Source of the DNA: Planobispora rosea
GTDB taxonomy: Bacteria > Actinomycetota > Actinomycetes > Streptosporangiales > Streptosporangiaceae
Assembly: GCF_014648175.1 (NCBI RefSeq)
Contig: NZ_BMQP01000015.1
Coordinates: 1 to 64,000 of the forward strand
Length of the DNA stretch: 64,000 bases
Direction of reading: 5' to 3'
Positions 57,418 through 64,000 of the stretch are shown here, piece by piece. The notes beneath the pieces were generated by a model. That model searched no databases, was not told the DNA's origin, and worked only from the letters and a program-made list of their open reading frames with translations. Each line of letters opens with the position of its first letter. Position 1 is the first letter of the stretch. The translations under genes and the position numbers were made by a program.

Positions 57418-59171
57418 CAGGCTCCGGCACCCTCTGCGACGATTCCCCGGGCCGTCCCGAAGACGCCGTCGAGGTAGGCCCGCGCGCACGCCCGCCGGGC
57501 GATCTTCCCGCTCGACGTTCGCGGTACGGCGCCCGCCTCGACCAGCACGAAGTCGTGCAGCCTCAGGTCGTGGTTGCGGGCGACGGCGGCCCGGACGTTG
57601 GCCTCGACCTCGGCGGGGTCCCGGCCCTCGGCCTTGCGGGAGCGCTCGGCCACCACCACCAGCCGCTCGGTCTCCTCTCCCGGCACCGAGAACGCCGCCA
57701 CGTGATCCCGGCGGATGGCGGCCTCGGCCTCCTGCGCGGTCACCTCCACATCCTGTGGATAGTGGTTACGCCCGTCTACGATGATCAGATCCTTGATCCG
57801 CCCGGTGATGTAGAGCTCGCCCCCGTGGATCACGCCCAGGTCCCCGGTCCGCAGCCAGGTTCCCTCCGTGCCCGCCAGCACGTTTCCGAACGTCTCCGCG
57901 GTGCGCTCCTCGTCGCGCCAGTAGGCCCTCGCCACGTTCGGCCCGCGCACCCAGACCTCGCCGACCTCGCCGTCGGGCCTGGCCGTGCCGTCCTCGGCCA
58001 CGACGGCCACGTCCTGGCCGGTCGGCACCCCGCAGGAGACCAGCTCGCTGACCCGCCCGGCGGGCGCCTGTCCGGCTCCGGCGACCGGCCCGGTGATCGG
58101 TACGGCCCGCCCCGCGGTGAGCGCGTCCCGGTCGAACGCGGTCACCCGGACCGGCAGGTCCCGGTCCATCGCCGTGACGAACACGGTCGCCTCCGCCAGG
58201 CCGTACCCGGGGGTGTGCGCCTCGGGCCGGAGCCCGCAGGAGGCGAACGCCTCGGAGAAGCGGTGGATCGTGCTGCCCCGCAGCGGCTCGGCGCCGTTGA
58301 GCATGACCGTGACCCCGGACAGGTCGAGCGTGGCCTTCTCCGCCTCGGTGACGCGGCTCGCGGTGTACTCGTAGGCGAAGTTGGGGCCGCCGGTGAACAC
58401 GTCGTCGTACGCGCTGAGCAGACGCAGCCAGCGGACCGGGTGCATGACGAACGCCACCGGGTCCATGAACACCGCCTGGTTCCCGCCGACGATCGGCGCG
58501 GCGATGATCGCGATCAGGCCCATGTCGTGGAAGAGCGGCAGCCACAGCGCCGCCGTGGACGTGCGGGGGGTGGCGCGGAACGCCTCCCAGAGCTGCTCGG
58601 CGTTGGCCGTGACGTTGCCGTGGCTGATCTCGACTCCGGCCGGGGCGCGGGTGGAGCCCGAGGTGTACTGCAGGTAGGCGAGGTCCCCGAGGCCGATCGG
58701 CTCCGGCTCCCACTCGTCGGCGAGCAGGTCGGAGACCGTGTCCACGGCGACGATCGCCTTGGGCCGGGGCGCGGCCTGCCCGTCGATGAAGGCCCTGACG
58801 CCCTCCAGCGCGGGGGTCGTGGTGAGCACGCAGACGGGGTCGGCGTCGCAGTAGGCCCGGACCAGCCGGTCGGCGTGACCGGGCAGGTCGGGGGCGAAGA
58901 GCGGTACCGCGATCACCCGCGCGTACATCGTGGCGAGCATCGCGACCACGTAGTCCAGTCCCTGCGGCGCCAGGATCGCCGCCCGCTCCCCGGGCCTGGC
59001 CACCTCGCGCAGCCGTACGGCCAGCGCCCTCGCCCGCAGGTCGGCCCCGGCCCAGGTGAGCGTGTGCCTGGCGCCCTCGGCGGAGTCCGCGTAGTCCACG
59101 AAGGTGTAGGCCGGGGCGTCCGGGATCTCCCTCGCCCACCGCGCGACTCGGAGGATCAACGGCTCGCTCAT
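57417..59171 (-). CDS. Fatty acyl-AMP ligase (FAAL, FadD32-like)
   Basis: 584 aa. ANL-family motifs: YLQYTSGSTRAPAGV (P-loop), WLPLFHDMGLIAIIAAPIVG (the HDMGL signature of FAALs), VMLNGAEPLRGSTIHRF, YGLAEATVFV and LRTGDLGVIHGGELYITGRIKD, then NHYPQDVE in place of the acyl-CoA ligase loop, and C-terminal Lys in PRTSSGKIARR. FAALs activate fatty acids as acyl-AMP and load ACP domains of PKSs. An obvious recipient is the N-terminal ACP of the PKS at 37752-44210. Start ATG 59171 (SEPLILR); ATG 59183 is an in-frame alternative. First gene of the export operon, divergent from the IclR regulator. Confidence 0.9.
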   Translation of the reverse strand: MSEPLILRVARWAREIPDAPAYTFVDYADSAEGARHTLTWAGADLRARALAVRLREVARPGERAAILAPQGLDYVVAMLATMYARVIAVPLFAPDLPGHADRLVRAYCDADPVCVLTTTPALEGVRAFIDGQAAPRPKAIVAVDTVSDLLADEWEPEPIGLGDLAYLQYTSGSTRAPAGVEISHGNVTANAEQLWEAFRATPRTSTAALWLPLFHDMGLIAIIAAPIVGGNQAVFMDPVAFVMHPVRWLRLLSAYDDVFTGGPNFAYEYTASRVTEAEKATLDLSGVTVMLNGAEPLRGSTIHRFSEAFASCGLRPEAHTPGYGLAEATVFVTAMDRDLPVRVTAFDRDALTAGRAVPITGPVAGAGQAPAGRVSELVSCGVPTGQDVAVVAEDGTARPDGEVGEVWVRGPNVARAYWRDEERTAETFGNVLAGTEGTWLRTGDLGVIHGGELYITGRIKDLIIVDGRNHYPQDVEVTAQEAEAAIRRDHVAAFSVPGEETERLVVVAERSRKAEGRDPAEVEANVRAAVARNHDLRLHDFVLVEAGAVPRTSSGKIARRACARAYLDGVFGTARGIVAEGAGA

Positions 59172-59324
59172 ACTCAGTCCCATCGCCGGAGTACAGGGAG
59201 TTGGTGCCGGTCGCGGCACTGGCAACCTACGGCAGGCGAGACGCGCACTTCTTGCCAAGGCGCTGCACATTCCTCGTCGCCGCTTGTTACCGCCATGACA
59301 ACAGGCGGCCCTCTCCCCGTCCCG

Positions 59325-59330
59325 GATAAT
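59325..59330 (+). promoter_or_regulatory. Candidate -10 box of the IclR gene
   Basis: GATAAT ends 6 nt before the ATG of an 8-codon leader ORF, so transcription would begin at or next to that ATG, giving a leaderless message. No good -35 is visible at 16-18 nt upstream. Confidence 0.45.
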
Positions 59331-59336
59331 CGGGAC

Positions 59337-59363
59337 ATGCACCGCACTCCGTGGACGCCCTGA
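59337..59363 (+). CDS. 8-codon leader ORF overlapping the IclR start
   Basis: ATG 59337 reads MHRTPWTP and stops at TGA 59361-59363. That stop shares its A with the ATG of the IclR gene (TGATG), the arrangement used for translational coupling. With the GATAAT box 6 nt upstream it would be translated from a leaderless transcript and deliver ribosomes to the IclR start, which lacks its own Shine-Dalgarno. Confidence 0.4.
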   Translation: MHRTPWTP

Positions 59364-59995
59364 TGGCGGCCGAGTCCTCGCAGACCCTCGACCGTGGCCT
59401 GCGCCTGCTCCGCCTGCTCGCCGACGGCCACCGCGGTCGCACCCCCACCGAGCTCGCGGTCGAGCTGGAGCTGAGCCGCCCGGCCGTCTACCGCCTGCTC
59501 ACGACCCTGCAGAAGGAGGGCTTCGTCCGCCGCGACGGCGACGGCCGCGTCCACCTCGGCTTCGCCGTGCTCGTCCTGGCGCGCGCCGTGCAGCCGCTGC
59601 TGCGCGAGGGGGCCCTGCCCACCCTGCGGCGGCTGGCCGAGGAGGTCGGCGCCACCGCGCACCTGACCGTGGCCGAGGGCGAGGACGGCCTGGCGGTGGC
59701 GGTCGTGGAGCCGTCCTGGACCGACATGCACGTCGCCTACCGCGAGGGGTCCCGCCATCCCCTGTCCCGTGGTGCGGCGGGCCTGGCCATCCTCGCCCTG
59801 CGCGAGGGCCGCGGCGGCTACGTCGCGACCGAGGGCCAGCTCCAGGCGGGCGCCCACGGCGTCGCCGCCCCCGTCCCCGGCCTCCCCTGGCTGGAGGCCT
59901 CCGTCGGCGTCGTCTCCTTCACCTCCCTCGACCCCGCCGTCGTCGGCCCCCGCGTCGCCACCGCCGCCGAAGCCCTCTCCCGCTCCCTGGCCTGA
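59363..59995 (+). CDS. IclR family transcriptional regulator
   Basis: 210 aa from ATG 59363 (GTG 59351 is also in frame). HTH: TLDRGLRLLRLLADGHRGRT, then ELAVELELSRPAVYRLLTTL. The effector domain is shorter than typical (TLRRLAEEVGATAHLTVAEG, SRHPLSRGAAGLAILALREG). Divergent from the acyl-AMP-ligase operon, hence its likely regulator. The stop is followed by two further in-frame TGAs at 9-nt spacing. Confidence 0.85.
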   Translation: MAAESSQTLDRGLRLLRLLADGHRGRTPTELAVELELSRPAVYRLLTTLQKEGFVRRDGDGRVHLGFAVLVLARAVQPLLREGALPTLRRLAEEVGATAHLTVAEGEDGLAVAVVEPSWTDMHVAYREGSRHPLSRGAAGLAILALREGRGGYVATEGQLQAGAHGVAAPVPGLPWLEASVGVVSFTSLDPAVVGPRVATAAEALSRSLA

Positions 59996-60013
59996 AGGGC
60001 CTGAAGGCCGTGA
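59993..60013 (+). repeat. 9-bp repeat giving three in-frame TGA stops after IclR
   Basis: TGA codons at 59993-59995, 60002-60004 and 60011-60013 arise from repeated GCCTGAAGG-type 9-bp units and all lie in the IclR frame. Confidence 0.85.
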
Positions 60014-60023
60014 CCGGAGCGAC

Positions 60024-60086
60024 TCAGGCCGGGGGCAGGACGGCTCAGGCCGTGGACAGGGCGGCTCAGGCCGTGGACAGGGCGGC
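60024..60086. repeat. 21-bp tandem repeat (three units) that triplicates the ABC permease stop
   Basis: Units at 60024-60044, 60045-60065 and 60066-60086. On the minus strand they encode AALSTA followed by TGA, again AALSTA and TGA, then a diverged AVLPPA and TGA, all in frame. Confidence 0.9.
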
Positions 60087-61298
60087 GGTCGGGGACATGC
60101 GGGCGGCGCGCATCGCCGGATAGATCCCGGCGACGGTGCCGATGAGCAGGGTGGCGCCGACCGCGCCGCCGACCGCCCACGGCGGCACGACGGGGGGCCA
60201 GTCACGGGACAGGGCGTATCCGGCGGTGGCCAGAGCGCCCAGGGCCGTCCCGGCGACCCCGCCCAGGGCGGACAGCAGCAGTGACTCCGCCAGGAACTGG
60301 ACGCGGACCTGGCCGCGGGTCGCGCCGAGCGAGCGGCGCAGGCCGATCTCCCGGCGGCGCTCCAGCACCGAGATGACCATGGTGTTCGCCACGCCCACCC
60401 CGCCGACCAGCAGCGCGACCGCACCGAGCCCGAGCAGCAGGCTGGTGAAGGCGCCCGCGGCGGCGGCCCTGGCGGCCAGCGCGTCGGACGGCCTGCTGAC
60501 CTGCACCTCGCCCGGGTTCTCCGGGTTGACCGTGCGGGGCAGCACCGCCCGCACGGCCTCCACCGCCTCCTCCTCCGAACGCTCGTAGATCGTCGTGGGG
60601 TGCCCGTCGAACCCCAGGAGCCGCTCGGCGACCGGGAACCCGACGAGGGCCGAGCGTTCGATCTCCGGGGCCAGCGGCATCGGCTTCAGGATGCCGATGA
60701 CGGTGAACCACCGGTCGCCCATCCACACCCGCACACCGGTCCTGGTGATGCCGAGCCGTTCGGCGGCCGTGGAGCCGAGGACGACGGCGGGCTGCCGCTC
60801 GGTCGCGGCGTTCAGCCAGGTCCCCTCCGCCACGCCGCCCTCCAGCGTGGTCAGCAGTCCGGTGGTCGCGGCCTGGACGGTGAGGCCGCCGGTCACGGCC
60901 TCGGGGATGCGGTCGGTGCGCCGGACGCCGGTCCCGACGGCTCCGGTGGCGGAGGCCGTACGGACCGGACCGATGCGTTCGACCATGTCGAGCGCGGTGG
61001 TGGGCAGCCGGGCCTCCTCGCCGAACATCGTCTGCCCCGGCGACACCGTGAGCAGGTTGGTGCCGAGCCTGTCGAGCTGGCGCAGCAGCTGCTCGCGTGA
61101 GGAGGACGAGATGCCGATCACCGCGATCATGGTGGCGATCCCGATCGCGATCCCGAGCGCCGACAGGATCACCCGGGTCGGGCGGGTCCGCAGCCCGGAC
61201 GCGCCCACCCGCAGCACGTCGGAGGGGCGGAGCCGGGCGGGGACGGGCCGCCGGCCGGGAACCGGCCCCCGGGCGGGAACGGGCCGCTCGCGTGTCAC
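60066..61298 (-). CDS. MacB-type ABC transporter permease
   Basis: 410 aa. Four TM helices in the FtsX/MacB pattern: TM1 near residue 45 ([20 protein letters not shown]), a large MacB_PCD extracytoplasmic domain, then three C-terminal helices ([59 protein letters not shown]). The N-terminal 20 residues are Pro/Arg-rich repeats ([18 protein letters not shown]). GTG overlaps the ATPase stop (GTGA). Likely exports or mechanically transmits force rather than importing. Confidence 0.9.
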   Translation of the reverse strand: MTRERPVPARGPVPGRRPVPARLRPSDVLRVGASGLRTRPTRVILSALGIAIGIATMIAVIGISSSSREQLLRQLDRLGTNLLTVSPGQTMFGEEARLPTTALDMVERIGPVRTASATGAVGTGVRRTDRIPEAVTGGLTVQAATTGLLTTLEGGVAEGTWLNAATERQPAVVLGSTAAERLGITRTGVRVWMGDRWFTVIGILKPMPLAPEIERSALVGFPVAERLLGFDGHPTTIYERSEEEAVEAVRAVLPRTVNPENPGEVQVSRPSDALAARAAAAGAFTSLLLGLGAVALLVGGVGVANTMVISVLERRREIGLRRSLGATRGQVRVQFLAESLLLSALGGVAGTALGALATAGYALSRDWPPVVPPWAVGGAVGATLLIGTVAGIYPAMRAARMSPTAALSTA

Positions 61299-62110
61299 GT
61301 CCGGACCTCCTTCATGGTCTGCGCCGGTCTGCCGGTGCCGTCACCGCGGTCGTCGACGATCCGGCCGTCGCGGACGCGGACCCGGCGCGGGCACCACTCG
61401 GCGATCTCCATGTCATGGGTGATGATCGCGATCGTCGTGCCCGCGGCGTGCAGGTCGCGCAGCACCCCCAGCACCTCGGTCCCCGCGCCGGAGTCCAGGT
61501 TCCCGGTGGGTTCGTCGGCGAGGATCAGGGGCGGGTCACCGGCCACCGCGCGGGCCACCGCGACCCGTTGCTGCTCCCCGCCCGACAGCTGGTTCGGCCG
61601 GTGCGCCAGCCGGTGACCGAGGCCGACCCGTTCCAGCGCCGCCGCGGCCCGCTCCCTCCTGTCCCCGCGGGGGACGCCGGTGTAGAGCAGCCCCTCGGCC
61701 ACGTTGTCCAGCGCGTTCAGGCCCGGGTCCAGGTGGAACTGCTGGAAGACGAACCCCAGGGTCCGGCCGCGCAGGGCCGACAGCTCACGGTCGGACAGGC
61801 CGGCGATGTCATAGCCGCCGATCCGCACGGTGCCGCCGGTGGGCCGGTCCAGGGTCCCGATGACGTGGAGCATGGTGGACTTGCCGGAGCCGGACGGCCC
61901 GACGATGGCCAGCAGCTCGCCGCCGGACACCGCCAGGTCCACCCCGCGCAGCGCGTGCACACCGCCGGGGTAGACCTTCGTGACGGCGCGGAGCTCCACG
62001 ACGTACGGCGTGCCCGGATCACGGGCGTCGCAGGACGTGTCCGGATCACGGGCGTCGCAAGGTGTTCCCACGGCACGGGCGTCCCCGCCCCCGGAGTACG
62101 GGACGCTCAT
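61295..62110 (-). CDS. MacB/LolD-type ABC ATP-binding protein
   Basis: 271 aa. Walker [11 protein letters not shown]-loop [16 protein letters not shown], signature [17 protein letters not shown], Walker [14 protein letters not shown] and switch His in IITHDMEIA. The first ~35 residues contain a short duplication (CDARDPDTS / CDARDPGTP) not found in the family, encoded by a DNA repeat. ATG overlaps the adaptor stop (ATGA). Confidence 0.9.
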   Translation of the reverse strand: MSVPYSGGGDARAVGTPCDARDPDTSCDARDPGTPYVVELRAVTKVYPGGVHALRGVDLAVSGGELLAIVGPSGSGKSTMLHVIGTLDRPTGGTVRIGGYDIAGLSDRELSALRGRTLGFVFQQFHLDPGLNALDNVAEGLLYTGVPRGDRRERAAAALERVGLGHRLAHRPNQLSGGEQQRVAVARAVAGDPPLILADEPTGNLDSGAGTEVLGVLRDLHAAGTTIAIITHDMEIAEWCPRRVRVRDGRIVDDRGDGTGRPAQTMKEVRT

Positions 62111-63171
62111 GTCGCGGGCACCCCGACCTTCATGCCCTCCGTCAGCCCGGCACCGCTGATCTCCACCATGCCGCCGCCGTACGCGCCGGTCTCCACCGCC
62201 ACGACGCGGGTGGAACCGCCCTCGACCACCTCGACGCCGAACCCGCCCTCGCGCAGCGCCAGCAGCGCCTCCACGGGTACGGCCAGCACGTTCTCCCGCC
62301 GTTCGCTCTCCATCTCCACCTCGACGGGGGCCTGGTCCAGCCTGGTCTTGGGCGCCTTGGCCAGCGTGATGTCGACGTCGATGGTGGTGGTGCCGTCCTC
62401 TCCCTGGCCCGAGGAGGCGCGCTCGGCCACCGCGCCCACCGAGGTGATCTTCCCGGCGACGCGCTCACCGCCCGGCAGCTCCACCGTCACCCCGGCCCCC
62501 TTGCGGGCCAGGGCCTGGTCGGCGGTGTCGAGGTCCACGTGCACCAGCCGGCGGACACCGCTGACCGTGAAGGTCTCCCGGCCGGGGCCGATCCTGTCGC
62601 CGACCGCGACCTTGACGTCGGTGACGCGGATCGCCGAGGGCAGGAACACCACCTGGGACGCGTCCACCCGGCCGGTCTCGGGCAGCCCCCGGTCGTCCTG
62701 CCACTCCTGGACGGCCAGGCGGGTGGCGTAGCTGAAGTGGTCGTCCACGGTCAGGTCGTCGCCGTATCCGAGCGCCCTGAGGTTGCGCTCCAGCTGCTCC
62801 ACGTCCGGCCCGTCCGAGACGCCCTGCCGCAGCTCCCGGTAGAGCGGGAGCCTGCCGTACATGAGCACGACCGGCTTGCGGTCCGCCTTGAGCAGCGGAC
62901 GGCCGCGGCGGATCACCGTCCCCTCGGCGGCCACCCAGGTCACCGTTCCGGATGCGGCGATGTTCAGGCGGCGCTCGCCGGAGTAGGTGAGCACGCCGTC
63001 GACGCTCTTGGTGTCCACCAGGTCCTGCCGGGTGATCGGCGCCGTGGCCGGTACGGACGCCGTGGCGGGCGCCGCCGCACCGGTCCCGTCGTCGCCGAGG
63101 ACGGTGATCGCCGCCCAGGCGGCGACCACCGCGAGCAGGCCTCCGCCCGCGAGGGTGAGCCCCTTCCTCAT
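62107..63171 (-). CDS. Efflux periplasmic-adaptor-like (HlyD/MacA) protein with peptidoglycan-binding domain
   Basis: 354 aa. N-terminal TM anchor (LTLAGGGLLAVVAAWAAITV), then a barrel-sandwich-like start (GVLTYSGERRLNIAASGTVT, EGTVIRRGRPLLKADRKPVV), and a PG_binding_1 domain at ~125-185 (DVEQLERNLRALGYGDDLTV; YATRLAVQEWQDDRGLPETG). Beta-barrel segments follow, with a C-terminal membrane-proximal part. This is the common Gram-positive MacA-like arrangement that couples a MacB exporter to the wall. ATG overlaps the upstream lipoprotein stop (ATGA). Confidence 0.88.
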   Translation of the reverse strand: MRKGLTLAGGGLLAVVAAWAAITVLGDDGTGAAAPATASVPATAPITRQDLVDTKSVDGVLTYSGERRLNIAASGTVTWVAAEGTVIRRGRPLLKADRKPVVLMYGRLPLYRELRQGVSDGPDVEQLERNLRALGYGDDLTVDDHFSYATRLAVQEWQDDRGLPETGRVDASQVVFLPSAIRVTDVKVAVGDRIGPGRETFTVSGVRRLVHVDLDTADQALARKGAGVTVELPGGERVAGKITSVGAVAERASSGQGEDGTTTIDVDITLAKAPKTRLDQAPVEVEMESERRENVLAVPVEALLALREGGFGVEVVEGGSTRVVAVETGAYGGGMVEISGAGLTEGMKVGVPAT

Positions 63172-63692
63172 GACGGGCCACCGCCGGGCTCGAACTCCTT
63201 GCACGCCTCCTGGGCTTCCTTGACCTTCTCCTCCGGTATCCCCTGCGGGATCTGGATCATCATCTTGCCGTCGGCGCCGGGATCCTTCATGGGGATGCCG
63301 TGCTCGCGCATGCACTGGGCGAACTTGACCCCCTGGTCCAGCATCTTCTGGTCGGGCTTGCCCGCCCGGTCGCCGACCGCGGCGTCCATGAAGTGCTTGC
63401 ACGCCTCCTGGGCCTCCTGGATCTTCGCGCGCTCCCCCTTCACCCTGATCCTGATCGCGCCGTCGGGGCCGGGATCCTCCATGTCGACGCCGTGCTCGCG
63501 CATGCACTGGGCGAACTTCAGCCCCGCCTCCCTCGGATCGACGGAGACCGAGGCCGACGGCGAGGCGGCGGCCGTACCCGTACCGGCGCCGTCCGCGCTG
63601 GCCACTCCGGTGTTCTCGGCGGGGGCGCCGCACCCGGCCAGGGGCAGTGCCAGGGCCAGGGGTACGGCGGCCAGCAGTAGCCGAACGTTCAT
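63168..63692 (-). CDS. Lipoprotein with a duplicated Cys-containing domain, first gene of the MacAB operon
   Basis: 174 aa. Signal peptide and lipobox LAGC. Two homologous units follow: FAQCMREHGVDMEDPGPDG with EAQEACKHF, and FAQCMREHGIPMKDPGADG with EAQEACKEF. Each unit has two cysteines that could pair. Such 'CMREHG' lipoproteins often sit beside actinobacterial MacAB systems; their role (sensor, lipid binder) is unknown. ATG 63692 has AAGGAG about 10 nt upstream. Divergent from the response regulator. Confidence 0.75.
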   Translation of the reverse strand: MNVRLLLAAVPLALALPLAGCGAPAENTGVASADGAGTGTAAASPSASVSVDPREAGLKFAQCMREHGVDMEDPGPDGAIRIRVKGERAKIQEAQEACKHFMDAAVGDRAGKPDQKMLDQGVKFAQCMREHGIPMKDPGADGKMMIQIPQGIPEEKVKEAQEACKEFEPGGGPS

Positions 63693-63760
63693 GACTGTCG
63701 CTCCTTGACGCCGCGGATCGCTCGTCCCCGGCGCGAAGCCCACTTCAGCGGCCCCGGTGC

Positions 63761-63796
63761 TAAACCCGGATAAGCCAGTGCCTTATCCCCGGTTAA
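63761..63796. promoter_or_regulatory. Inverted repeat between the MacAB operon and the response regulator gene
   Basis: TAAACCCGGATAAG (63761-63774) and CTTATCCCCGGTTAA (63782-63796) form a dyad with a 7-nt centre and one bulge. Position between divergent starts (about 70 and 43 nt from them) fits an operator for the adjacent OmpR-type regulator. Confidence 0.5.
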
Positions 63797-63838
63797 CACC
63801 TGATCCGTCACCCTCGGGGCGGAGGAAGGGGGCACGGG

Positions 63839-64000
63839 ATGCGGGTGCTCGTCGTGGAGGACGAGGAGGAGCTGGCCGACGCCATCGCACGCGGCCTGCG
63901 GCTGCACGCGATAGCCGTCGACGTGGCCTACGACGGCCGGGAGGCGCTGGAGATGGCGGCCTACGTGCCCTACGACGTCGTCGTCCTGGACCGGGACCTG
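63839..64000 (+). CDS. OmpR-type response regulator, N-terminal fragment cut by window end
   Basis: The first 54 residues are visible: MRVLVVEDEEELADAIARGL has the acidic cluster, and YDVVVLDRDL contains the phosphorylatable Asp followed by the start of the usual LP motif. This is the receiver domain of an OmpR/PhoB regulator; the output domain lies beyond the window. ATG 63839 has GGAGGAAGG about 10 nt upstream. Divergent from the lipoprotein-MacAB operon, its probable target. Confidence 0.88.
   Translation, partial: MRVLVVEDEEELADAIARGLRLHAIAVDVAYDGREALEMAAYVPYDVVVLDRDL

Noticed and set aside
54772..57477. A 901-codon + strand frame opposite MmpL
   Set aside because: It mirrors the conserved transporter, lacks hydrophobic segments or domains, and has no ribosome site.

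Overview
The window is very GC-rich, densely coding actinomycete chromosome. Start codons are ATG or GTG, TGA stops dominate, and neighbouring genes are often coupled by 1-4 nt overlaps. The families present (ECF sigma and anti-sigma pair, IclR/TetR/PucR/LysR regulators, Ccr, type I PKS, MmpL, CASTOR/POLLUX-like channel, fused SecDF) suggest a Streptosporangiales-type organism (Streptosporangium, Nonomuraea or a relative). That placement is inference from gene content. I see no rRNA, tRNA, CRISPR array, transposase or prophage, and no gene-free stretch longer than about 260 nt.

Layout. 0-16.6 kb: end of a diguanylate cyclase, a methyltransferase, YihY, a coupled three-gene membrane/envelope operon, a lone sugar-binding lipoprotein, a MEDS-HATPase sensor, metabolic enzymes and regulators (NAD epimerase, VOC, Asp/Glu racemase, LysR), two decayed genes, a winged-helix regulator with a membrane partner behind a large palindrome, an OmpA-like protein with a lipoprotein, a sigma/anti-sigma pair and a membrane glycosyltransferase-like protein. 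16.5-22.4 kb: an unusual island with a 752-aa protein (GATase1/ThuA-like, alpha-helical toroid-like, coiled coil, two TM), a laccase-domain protein, a C39-like cysteine peptidase, a GNAT enzyme and an Ala-Glu-type dipeptide epimerase. 22.6-28.7 kb: a CASTOR/POLLUX-like channel, a NarL-type two-component system, cytochrome bd genes and a previously hidden 30-residue membrane miniprotein gene. 28.8-36.5 kb: SRPBCC-TetR operon with a double operator, a GH13 enzyme, SecDF fusion, EF-hand protein and PucR regulator.

36.4-60.0 kb is the most striking region. A 2152-aa PKS with an N-terminal ACP is coupled to crotonyl-CoA carboxylase/reductase, and a secreted Ag85-like esterase is divergent from it. 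An iron-type ABC importer and two secreted or membrane proteins follow. Then comes a fully coupled operon of fatty acyl-AMP ligase, MmpL exporter, MFS exporter and family 1 glycosyltransferase, with an IclR regulator divergent from it. Together these parts resemble, module for module, the mycobacterial lipid logic (FadD32-Pks13-MmpL3-Ag85), but they come from a lineage not expected to make mycolates. My leading interpretation is an undescribed exported (glyco)lipid pathway. 60.0-64.0 kb: MacB-type ABC exporter, adaptor and duplicated-domain lipoprotein operon, divergent from an OmpR-type regulator cut by the window end.

A second recurring signal is short tandem duplication at gene 3' ends. 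In four genes the unit length keeps the duplicated stop codons in frame, so three or four stops follow one another.
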